Assembly (NCBI GenBank): GCA_031260745.1
Contig: JAISKY010000041.1
Span: 1-5,730, forward strand
DNA length: 5,730 nt
From: Oscillospiraceae bacterium
GTDB taxonomy: Bacteria > Bacillota > Clostridia > Oscillospirales > Oscillospiraceae
Reading direction: 5' to 3'
The position numbers and the translations under genes were made by a program. The notes beneath the pieces are model-generated. The model worked only from the letters and a program-made list of their open reading frames with translations. It did no database searches and was not told the DNA's origin. Shown in pieces: positions 1 to 5,349 of the stretch. How positions within the stretch are numbered: the first letter of the stretch is position 1; every line of letters begins with the position of its first letter.

Positions 1-462
1 CGGCGGAGTATTGACGCGGCGCGATTCTACGAATGTCGCGCTTGCCGCGCCGACCACCGCGCCGTTCGGAGTGTAGAAATCTATTACGCTATACGCCGAT
101 ACATTCGTGATATTCAGCGACTGCTCCGGATTCGCCATACGTACCAACACTTTTCCCGGCACTACCGAGTTGCCTTTGTACGCGTTGAAATCCGCGTAAA
201 CGCATATCCATACTCCGCCGGATTCCGCTTTCTCCGCAAAATGGACGCTTTGAGGATTCTCCGGACGCATATCCGGCTCGAAGCCTACGTACTCCGCGGC
301 GGCGGGAATTACAACAAAGAACTCCAACGCCGCCGCGGTTTGGGGTACGTTTAGGATTATTTCGTATTCCGCTAACTCGGACGCGCCCACGGCAAAGCCA
401 AGCAATACCGAGAAAACTAAAATCACGCTTAACGCAAGTCGGAGCGCGGCGTTACGTTTCAC
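1..462 (-). CDS. Secreted protein of unknown function, possibly cohesin-like (3' end outside window)
   Basis: This open frame of 154 codons begins at a GTG and has no stop before the window edge, so its C-terminus is missing. The N-terminus is a clear signal peptide: KR at residues 2-3, a hydrophobic core at about residues 9-25, and a likely cleavage site after VGA at about residue 27. The mature part seen so far is rich in alternating beta-type segments (for example YEIILNV and VWICVYADF) and has one cysteine. The pattern of a YVGFEPDM strand, a later VCVYADF-like strand and a GKVLVRM strand loosely recalls cohesin-type beta sandwiches, which is only an inference. The GTG directly follows the TAG of the upstream secreted-protein gene, with no good Shine-Dalgarno sequence, so translation probably depends on coupling to that gene. 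A start further in would destroy the signal peptide. An extracellular role beside the dockerin protein is likely; the exact function is not known. Confidence 0.8.
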   Translation of the reverse strand, partial: MKRNAALRLALSVILVFSVLLGFAVGASELAEYEIILNVPQTAAALEFFVVIPAAAEYVGFEPDMRPENPQSVHFAEKAESGGVWICVYADFNAYKGNSVVPGKVLVRMANPEQSLNITNVSAYSVIDFYTPNGAVVGAASATFVESRRVNTPP

Positions 463-2058
463 CTAGAACGGTATGTTCTTATCGCGAAGCGTCACAAGCA
501 GCGTTAGCAAATCTTTAACCGTGATTACTCCGTCATTATCGTAATCCGCGTATTGCGCTTTTACCCAAACTTCGGTATTGGCGTTGCTCTCGCGATACCA
601 GTTTTGAGCCGTAGTCAAGTCAGCAAGCGACAGAATATTGTCGCCGTTCAGGTCAAGCGTAGGCTCCAACTGTGACGCGCCGTTCCGGACGTTAAACTTA
701 ACGGTATCGGAAGATAACGTAGTTTTTACGTCGGCTCCGTAACCATCTTTATCAATCGCGGCGGCTGTTGCCGAGGTCAGCGTAACCTTAGCGTCCTCAC
801 CGGCGTTTTTCGAGCGAAACCGCAGTTTCGCAATCAAAAATCCGGCATCGCTTTTATCTATTACTTTTCTTGAAAAACTGTTTGGTACAACCTTCGTCGA
901 GTTCAACTGCGAGAGTACCACAGTTACCGCGTCGCCTGAAACGGTAGATTCCAATGCGGTGTAACCGTTAACGCCCTCCGCGTATTCGTACGTCAAAAGG
1001 TCGGAATCATACGAAAACGAAAATCTTAACGCCGCGACGTACTCGTAATCCGCCGCCCAAATCTCTAACGTGATTGTACTGCCGTTAACTGTCCCCGTAA
1101 ATTCTTCGGGCAGATAAAGCGCAAGTTCCGCGCTGTCAGTCGGGTCAAATGTCTCACCCGTACGTAAACTTACCGTGAACTCCAGTCCGCCAATCGCGTC
1201 AAGTAAATCTTTGGCTGCCGAATCCACTTCACCCTGAGCGGCGTTAGCGTTAACGTACATCGCCTTAGCGTTAAGCAACGCTTCTAAAAACGTATCCCAA
1301 CTATTTTCCGAATAGCTGTCAGACATATTCTCAAACTGTTTTGCTTCGCTCAAAGCGAAAGAAAGCATTTCCTTGTCGATACCGCTATTGTTCTGATTTC
1401 CGCCGCCGTTACCTCCGCCGTAGGACGTACTTTGCCGTACAAACGTACCTTGCTTCGCGCTCGTGTAATCAAATCCGTTGAGCGTATACGAGTAGCCCGG
1501 ACTAAGTCCGCGAATCACCGCAAGGTCTCCCTCGCTAAGCGTCAGTAAGTTACCGCTGACGCTTGAACTACCGGACTCGCCGTTAACGGTCAACGCGCCG
1601 GAGTGTTCAGTCAAAAGGTCAAGTGAAACGGTAATATTGGCGTCCGCTAACAACGCAAAACAGCGCGTACCGTCGTTCGTGTCCGCGCTGATAAATACGG
1701 GGATAAACAAACTGTCACTGCCGACGTTAAAATCCCACGTATCGGTTAATAAACCGTACGTACCGATGTTAGTAATGATTGTTCCGCTTGGAATAAACAA
1801 CGAATTATCCGAATTTGCCTGAAAACTCACATCATACGGCACGCCGTCTGTCAGCGATATAGGTTTAGCTTCGGCGTATGGTTCGTTATAATAAACCGTA
1901 GCGGCAGTCGTACCGCCGGGAGTATTGAAAATCGGCAAAAAGGTGACAGTAACCTGCCCCGCCGACCTTGCGGCAGGAATTTGGATTACGAAAGCGGCGG
2001 CAATCGCAAGCAAAACTACACACGGAATAAATTTGCGCTTAATCATAGAAAAACGCAA
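463..2058 (-). CDS. Secreted FIVAR / cohesin-like / dockerin modular protein
   Basis: The 531-residue product is modular and exported. Residues 1-33 form a signal peptide (KRK followed by a long hydrophobic core, with cleavage near residues 30-33). Residues 36-210 are beta-rich and unrecognised; the GLSPGYSYTL stretch at 184-193 resembles the end of prealbumin-like surface domains. A Gly/Asn linker lies at 213-226. Residues 227-293 are helical and fit a FIVAR domain (SW at 253-254, then spaced Ala, Val and Leu ending in LLDAIGGL). Residues about 294-457 look like a cohesin-type beta sandwich. Residues 467-527 are a type I dockerin with two calcium loops: D469, N471, D473, D480 and D505, D507, D509, D516. 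Dockerins bind cohesins on other proteins, so the protein probably joins an extracellular complex or the cell surface. No catalytic domain is visible. The TTG start at 2058 is preferred over the ATG at 2046 because AGGGG lies 8 bases before it. It is first in an operon with the gene at 1-462. Confidence 0.88.
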   Translation of the reverse strand: MRFSMIKRKFIPCVVLLAIAAAFVIQIPAARSAGQVTVTFLPIFNTPGGTTAATVYYNEPYAEAKPISLTDGVPYDVSFQANSDNSLFIPSGTIITNIGTYGLLTDTWDFNVGSDSLFIPVFISADTNDGTRCFALLADANITVSLDLLTEHSGALTVNGESGSSSVSGNLLTLSEGDLAVIRGLSPGYSYTLNGFDYTSAKQGTFVRQSTSYGGGNGGGNQNNSGIDKEMLSFALSEAKQFENMSDSYSENSWDTFLEALLNAKAMYVNANAAQGEVDSAAKDLLDAIGGLEFTVSLRTGETFDPTDSAELALYLPEEFTGTVNGSTITLEIWAADYEYVAALRFSFSYDSDLLTYEYAEGVNGYTALESTVSGDAVTVVLSQLNSTKVVPNSFSRKVIDKSDAGFLIAKLRFRSKNAGEDAKVTLTSATAAAIDKDGYGADVKTTLSSDTVKFNVRNGASQLEPTLDLNGDNILSLADLTTAQNWYRESNANTEVWVKAQYADYDNDGVITVKDLLTLLVTLRDKNIPF

Positions 2059-2066
2059 TCAAATCA

Positions 2067-2071
2067 CCCCT
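2067..2071 (-). promoter_or_regulatory. Ribosome binding site that selects the TTG start
   Basis: On the minus strand AGGGG, continuing into TGAT, lies 8 bases upstream of the TTG at 2058. The whole stretch resembles the GGAGGTGAT complement of the 16S rRNA tail with one mismatch. The ATG four codons later (2046) would be 20 bases away, too far for normal initiation, so TTG is the better start. Confidence 0.65.
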
Positions 2072-2077
2072 ATCAAT

Positions 2078-2105
2078 TGTCGAATTATGTATTATACTGT
2101 CGAAT
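2078..2105. repeat. Pair of 8-base direct repeats, possible operator
   Basis: TGTCGAAT occurs at 2078-2085 and again at 2098-2105 (plus-strand reading), exactly 20 bases apart, close to two turns of the helix. The pair brackets the TATAAT box and the predicted transcription starts of the dockerin-protein operon. The placement suits a regulator that binds as a dimer to direct repeats. No regulator gene is in the window, and chance occurrence is possible. Confidence 0.35.
2091..2096 (-). promoter_or_regulatory. Second possible -10 box (TATAAT) for the dockerin-protein operon
   Basis: A perfect TATAAT reads on the minus strand 33 bases upstream of the TTG start. No good -35 box lies 16-18 bases further upstream, so on its own it would be weak or need an activator. 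It sits between two 8-base direct repeats, so it may be a regulated downstream promoter or just an AT-rich coincidence. Confidence 0.4.
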
Positions 2106-2113
2106 ACGCCTAA

Positions 2114-2142
2114 AATGTATCATAAACCAAATTAGTTGTCAA
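2114..2142 (-). promoter_or_regulatory. Promoter for the secreted-protein operon
   Basis: The minus strand has a perfect -35 box TTGACA (2137-2142), a 17-base spacer, and a -10 box TACATT (2114-2119) preceded by TGA, which makes it an extended -10. Transcription would start near 2107, giving a leader of about 50 bases before the TTG start at 2058. This is the expected form of a housekeeping sigma-A promoter and shows that the secreted-protein operon is transcribed separately from the DUF2344 gene upstream. Confidence 0.7.
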
Positions 2143-2178
2143 CAATAAATTTACGCTTCTCCAAAATTCGGCGTTTGC

Positions 2179-2212
2179 CACATATTCGCTTGAAAAATCA
2201 ATCGAATATGTG
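2179..2212. repeat. Long AT-rich hairpin in the intergenic region
   Basis: Arms CACATATTCG (2179-2188) and CGAATATGTG (2203-2212) pair over 10 bases. After one mismatch, TTGA and TCAA pair over 4 more, closing an AAAA loop (UUUU in the minus-strand transcript). It lies about 40 bases after the stop of the DUF2344 gene. It could help end or stabilise that transcript, but no T-run follows the stem on either strand, so it is not a standard intrinsic terminator. A protein-binding palindrome is the other reading. Confidence 0.6.
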
Positions 2213-2251
2213 CGAATATTTGCGCGATTTGCACAATATAATTGCCAATAA

Positions 2252-2839
2252 TTACTCAAATTCTTTACCGCGTCCGTCGAACACGGCCGCGCGTCTGATT
2301 TCGCAATATTCGACGCCTAACGTATTCGCGAGTAATTGCGGGCTGACGTCAGACGGCAAAGTACAGGCGATAGTCGTTTCGCCGACGCGCTCCAACGCGG
2401 ACGCGTCAACCTCAATTTGGCGTATGTTTCCGCTTTTGGTTTTCTTCTCGACCGTTATATTCGCGGCGGGTAAGTTCCACGCTCCGCTTACGGCGGTTAA
2501 CTCCGAGCGTACTAACGCGATGTCGCCCGGTTTCATCAGCGGTACGGCGGCGCGAGTTATCCTGATTCCGTTTGGCAAATACGGATTCAACCGCTCCGGA
2601 AGTCTTAGGAACGAGCCGACTTCGTCCTCAAACGTAACGTCAAGGAACTCGCATACGCTTTCCTGTCCCAGCGACAGCGGCAGTACGATTGATAAAAGCG
2701 GGTGAGGGTTAAAGCCCTCGCTGTGCTTCAGCGGAATCTCGGCGCGGTTGAACATTCTGCGGAATACCCGCATTAGGTCAAGGTGGGAGATATATTTCGT
2801 TTTCCCGGTCTTTTCAAAGAACAATCTGCATTTACGCAT
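2252..2839 (-). CDS. DUF2344 / TIGR03936-type radical SAM-associated protein
   Basis: The 195-residue product has the N-terminal signature of the DUF2344 family: a conserved F-x-KTGKTKYISHLDLMR stretch (residues 8-24), then the IPLKHSEGFNPHP motif (35-47) and an LPLSLGQESVCEF segment (53-65). The family has no established reaction. It is found beside, or fused to, the B12-type radical SAM protein encoded just upstream and is presumed to work with it. No signal peptide or membrane segment is seen, so the protein should be cytoplasmic. Its ATG overlaps the end of the radical SAM gene by 8 bases, and GGAGG (minus strand, 2848-2852) lies 8 bases before it, which indicates translational coupling. 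The length is at the short end of the family as I recall it, but the conserved core is intact. In many Clostridia a ribonuclease G gene and the L21/L27 ribosomal genes follow; here they do not. Confidence 0.9.
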   Translation of the reverse strand: MRKCRLFFEKTGKTKYISHLDLMRVFRRMFNRAEIPLKHSEGFNPHPLLSIVLPLSLGQESVCEFLDVTFEDEVGSFLRLPERLNPYLPNGIRITRAAVPLMKPGDIALVRSELTAVSGAWNLPAANITVEKKTKSGNIRQIEVDASALERVGETTIACTLPSDVSPQLLANTLGVEYCEIRRAAVFDGRGKEFE

Positions 2840-4487
2840 CGCTATTACCTCCGGCTTCTTTTGTATGTGACGGGTAATACCCTTTGTATGGAACGTAGTA
2901 ATCGTCAGGCCACTCCGCGCTGTTAACTAACGCGTCGCGCCAAAGCCGGAAATCGAAAAACTCGTCCCACGCCTGCAACGCTTTTCCGCTGTTCGCGACT
3001 TCAAGCAGTACCGGAGCAAGTTCCCGTCCGCCGGTCGCGAGTTTCCACTCGACGTAACTTACCTGCGGGTTGTGCCAACTGTACTTAATCGACTTGTTTT
3101 TCAGCTTTTCTCTAAGCATACGCTGTTTACGCTCAAACTCCGCGACGGAATTTTGCGTAAACTTCGCAAACGGAGTACCGGGCTTAGGCACGAAGCACGC
3201 CACGCTTACCGTTATTTGTACTCCGCGCTGTTTGTTGCGTCCGCTTTCCTTCCAAACGCTCAAAACCTTGTACGCAAGGTCGGCGATTGCCAGTACGTCC
3301 TCGTCGGTTTCCTCCGGCAAGCCTATCATAAAATAGAGCTTTACAGAGCTATGCCCGCCCTCAAACGCTACGCGGCACGCGCCAAGTATTTCGTCCTCGG
3401 TTATGTTCTTGTTAATAACGTCGCGCAAACGCTGAGAACCCGCCTCCGGCGCGAACGTCAAACCGCTTTTACGGGTACGCTGAACGCGCTCCATAAGCTC
3501 TTTGGAGAAGCTGTCAACCCTAAGCGACGGTAACGACAGGTTAATGTGGCGCGGCTCACAGTAGTCAAGCAGACGCTCAATAAGCTCGGTCAAGCTCGGA
3601 TAGTCGCCCGTACTCAGCGACGCGAGGTTAAGTTCTTGCGCTCCGGTATGTTTGAGCGCCGCTATCGCTTGCTTAACCAGCGTGTCTACGCTTTTATACC
3701 GCACCGGAGCGTTAATAAAACACGCCTGACAGAATCGGCAGCCGTTCGGGCAACCGCGCATTATCTCCAGTACGGCGCGGTCGTGAACGACCTCGGTACT
3801 CGGAACAATCGTTTTTGCCGGGAAATGCGACGAGTCGAAATCTTTAACGATACGACGTTTTACATTGCCGCAATCCTTGTGTACCGATGGCGCGTAAATG
3901 CCCTCAAGTTCCGAAGCGAGTTTCAGGAAATCGCGTTTTGACAAGCCCTCGCGCTTCGCGCGGCGATAAAGTTCCGTAATCTCGGCTATCGCCTCCTCGC
4001 CGTCGCCGAATACCGCGAGGTCGATAAACGGAGCGATAGGCTCCGGATTCGCGATACAGGCTCCGCCCGCGACAATAATCGGCGACAACCCGTTACCGCG
4101 GTTTTTGGAGTACGGCTCTATGTTCGCTAATTCCAGCATTTGTAACATCGCGGGATATGACATCTCATAGCCCAGCGAAAAGCCTATAATGTCGAAATCA
4201 GAAAGCGCGCCGCCGCTTTCAAGCGCGAACAGCGGCAGATTCGCGGATTTAAGTTCGCGAGCCATATCATCCCACGGAGCGAAACAGCGTTCGCACGATA
4301 CTCCGTCCATATTGTTCAGGACGGAGTACAAAATCTGTATCCCAAGATTCGACATTCCAATCTCGTATGTATCGGGAAAGCATAAGGCGAACCGGATTTC
4401 GGCGTCGGGTTTGAAAATCTCACCAAATTCGCCGCCAATGTACCTTGCCGGTTTTTGCACCCTCGTCAGTATTTGCTCAATTGTCAT
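2832..4487 (-). CDS. B12-binding-type radical SAM protein (TIGR03960-like)
   Basis: From the ATG at 4487 the product has 551 residues. It opens with the family hallmark QKPARYIGGE (residues 11-20). An alpha/beta region at about 28-190 corresponds to the cobalamin-binding-type domain (GFSLGYEMSYPAML near 102, GGACIANPEP near 141), but no DxHxxG cobalamin-ligand motif is visible. The radical SAM core, about 233-436, carries the CxxxCxxC cluster motif as CPNGCRFC (C246, C250, C253), with the later FAPEAGSQRLR and YFMIGLPEET segments typical of this branch. The enzyme should use a [4Fe-4S] cluster and S-adenosylmethionine to start radical chemistry in the cytoplasm. The substrate is unknown; relatives such as MiaB and RimO modify tRNA or ribosomal protein, so such a role is inference. 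The gene overlaps the DUF2344 gene by 8 bases. An upstream start at 4589 is excluded because it lies before the promoter. An ATT at 4499 is a possible alternative start. Confidence 0.9.
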   Translation of the reverse strand: MTIEQILTRVQKPARYIGGEFGEIFKPDAEIRFALCFPDTYEIGMSNLGIQILYSVLNNMDGVSCERCFAPWDDMARELKSANLPLFALESGGALSDFDIIGFSLGYEMSYPAMLQMLELANIEPYSKNRGNGLSPIIVAGGACIANPEPIAPFIDLAVFGDGEEAIAEITELYRRAKREGLSKRDFLKLASELEGIYAPSVHKDCGNVKRRIVKDFDSSHFPAKTIVPSTEVVHDRAVLEIMRGCPNGCRFCQACFINAPVRYKSVDTLVKQAIAALKHTGAQELNLASLSTGDYPSLTELIERLLDYCEPRHINLSLPSLRVDSFSKELMERVQRTRKSGLTFAPEAGSQRLRDVINKNITEDEILGACRVAFEGGHSSVKLYFMIGLPEETDEDVLAIADLAYKVLSVWKESGRNKQRGVQITVSVACFVPKPGTPFAKFTQNSVAEFERKQRMLREKLKNKSIKYSWHNPQVSYVEWKLATGGRELAPVLLEVANSGKALQAWDEFFDFRLWRDALVNSAEWPDDYYVPYKGYYPSHTKEAGGNSDA

Positions 4488-4505
4488 AATAGTGTTAATC
4501 GTTAA

Positions 4506-4511
4506 CTCCTT
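4506..4511 (-). promoter_or_regulatory. Shine-Dalgarno sequence at unusual distance from the ATG
   Basis: AAGGAG reads on the minus strand within the short leader. It is 18 bases before the ATG at 4487, well beyond the usual 5-9, but only 6 bases before an in-frame ATT at 4499. Either the ATG is used with a long spacer, or translation starts at ATT, which would add four residues (I/M, N, T, I). No other purine-rich site is nearer the ATG. Confidence 0.6.
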
Positions 4512-4527
4512 ATTGCTGTATGTCCAC

Positions 4528-4556
4528 ATTCTATCACAATCCGAACGAAACGTCAA
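4528..4556 (-). promoter_or_regulatory. Promoter for the radical SAM / DUF2344 operon
   Basis: On the minus strand a -35 box TTGACG (4551-4556), a 17-base spacer and a -10 box TAGAAT (4528-4533) preceded by TGA form a near-consensus extended -10 promoter. The predicted start of transcription is near 4521-4523. The leader would be about 35 bases and contains AAGGAG. This position shows that longer versions of the radical SAM frame starting at 4589 or 4529 are not translated from this transcript. Confidence 0.75.
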
Positions 4557-4591
4557 GCGGCGAATAATCGCAATCGCGAAAATAGCCAAAT

Positions 4592-4626
4592 GGGACGCCT
4601 AACGCGGCGTCCCTTAATTTTTTTTT
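4592..4626 (+). terminator. Intrinsic terminator hairpin with T-run on the plus strand
   Basis: GGGACGCC (4592-4599) and GGCGTCCC (4606-4613) form a perfect 8-base-pair GC-rich stem with a 6-base loop, followed on the plus strand by TTAA and nine T. Both flanking genes run on the minus strand. In that direction the stem follows the oxidoreductase gene (stop at 4665) and is preceded by an A-run, but only ATTTGGCTATTTT follows. It may be bidirectional, ending the oxidoreductase transcript less efficiently, while its strongest form would stop plus-strand transcription coming from the radical SAM side. Confidence 0.75.
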
Positions 4627-4664
4627 AGTTTTAGCGTAATTCGCATAGGAAACTAGCCCGCCGT

Positions 4665-5282
4665 CTAGCGTATAAAGTTTGTGCCTACGCGCTGTTCGGA
4701 CGCGGGGACCTCAATTCCGGCGGCTTTACCCGCCGCGATACACTTAATCAGCCACGCCATATTATTCGCGAGCGTACGCATTATCTGCATTCCCTCCAAA
4801 TCGCGCCGAACCTCGTTGGGAGTGTTGCCGTGAACTCCGTTCCAATACTGACTGGACACTACGGGCATATTGGAAATCGTAAAATACTTGTTCAAACGGT
4901 CGTGAGCCGTACCGCTGCCGCCTCTGCGGCAGCTTACAATCGCGGCGGCGGGTTTACCCGCGAAGCTGTCCTTAGCGTAGAACACCCGGTCAAGCAAACT
5001 GGCGAGGTTTCCGTTGATACCCGCAAAATATACGGGCGAACCAATAATCAAGCCGTCGGACTCTTTTATTTTCGCTATAAGCTCGTTAACTCCGCCGCCG
5101 TGAGGACACCCGCCCTCGCGCCAACAGACGCCGCAAGCGGTACAACCCGCGATAGGCTCCGCGCCGATGTGCCAAAACTCGCTTTGGATTTCATTTTTCT
5201 CCAGTTGTTCCGCGATTTCCGCTAAAGCGGTGTATGTACACCCTTTTTCGCGCGGACTGCCGTTTACCAGTAAAACTTTCAT
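4665..5282 (-). CDS. Flavodoxin-fold NAD(P)H-dependent FMN oxidoreductase, iron-sulfur flavoprotein type
   Basis: The 205-residue product belongs to the NADPH-dependent FMN reductase / iron-sulfur flavoprotein group. It starts with a beta strand and FMN phosphate loop, LLVNGSPREKGCTYTAL (residues 4-20). GSPVYFAGINGNLASLLDR (81-99) is the typical second flavin-contact region. Cysteines C47, C50, C53 and C59 form a C-x2-C-x2-C-x5-C pattern, matching the compact motif that holds a [4Fe-4S] cluster in archaeal iron-sulfur flavoprotein. If a cluster is bound, the protein would pass electrons between ferredoxin-like carriers and FMN in the cytoplasm; the physiological partner is unknown. The ATG at 5282 is chosen because GGAGG lies 7 bases before it and the protein begins there with the conserved MKVLLVNGSPR. 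A longer frame reaches 5387 but would overlap the divergent carboxypeptidase gene. Transcription likely ends at the hairpin near 4592-4613. Confidence 0.88.
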   Translation of the reverse strand: MKVLLVNGSPREKGCTYTALAEIAEQLEKNEIQSEFWHIGAEPIAGCTACGVCWREGGCPHGGGVNELIAKIKESDGLIIGSPVYFAGINGNLASLLDRVFYAKDSFAGKPAAAIVSCRRGGSGTAHDRLNKYFTISNMPVVSSQYWNGVHGNTPNEVRRDLEGMQIMRTLANNMAWLIKCIAAGKAAGIEVPASEQRVGTNFIR

Positions 5283-5289
5283 TGTTATT

Positions 5290-5294
5290 CCTCC
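5290..5294 (-). promoter_or_regulatory. Ribosome binding site fixing the oxidoreductase start
   Basis: GGAGG reads on the minus strand 7 bases before the ATG at 5282. This decides against the longer frame that continues upstream to 5387. No convincing promoter for this gene was seen in the 67-base divergent gap. Confidence 0.8.
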
Positions 5295-5299
5295 GGTTT

Positions 5300-5308
5300 T
5301 GTTATATT
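5300..5308 (+). promoter_or_regulatory. Possible extended -10 promoter for the carboxypeptidase
   Basis: TG at 5300-5301, one base, then TATATT (5303-5308) make an extended -10 box on the plus strand. The -35 region is weak (TTCATT at a 19-base spacing at best). Transcription would start near 5315 and give a leader of about 35 bases before the ATG at 5350. Confidence 0.4.
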
Positions 5309-5335
5309 TTTGCCCTCGTCCGCGTAGACTTGTTC

Positions 5336-5341
5336 GGGAGG
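5336..5341 (+). promoter_or_regulatory. Ribosome binding site of the carboxypeptidase
   Basis: GGGAGG on the plus strand ends 8 bases before the ATG at 5350, an ordinary spacing that supports this start. Confidence 0.75.
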
Positions 5342-5349
5342 GACTGACT

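Noticed and set aside
2136..2705. Plus-strand open frame of 189 codons
   Set aside because: It is antisense to the clearly recognised DUF2344 gene, has no ribosome binding site, and its product resembles no family.
3072..3941. Plus-strand open frames opposite the radical SAM gene (3072-3533, 3546-3941)
   Set aside because: They mirror the codon bias of the real gene on the other strand and lack start signals or recognisable domains.
4488..4589. N-terminal extension of the radical SAM protein to 4589
   Set aside because: The promoter boxes lie inside this stretch, and the family's conserved N-terminus begins at the ATG at 4487.
4189..4602. Plus-strand frame of 137 codons ending near the hairpin
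   Set aside because: It is antisense to the radical SAM gene and its promoter, and no ribosome binding site was seen. Its end next to the plus-strand terminator is noted but not sufficient.
4653..4667. In-frame TAG codons at 4665-4667 and 4653-4655, raising possible TAG recoding
   Set aside because: Both known TAG stops end proteins at natural points, and two genes end in TAA; nothing shows that TAG is read as an amino acid.
4830..5225. Plus-strand frame opposite the oxidoreductase, and a minus-strand frame at 5398-5610 opposite the carboxypeptidase
   Set aside because: Both lie against genes with strong family motifs and have no supporting signals.
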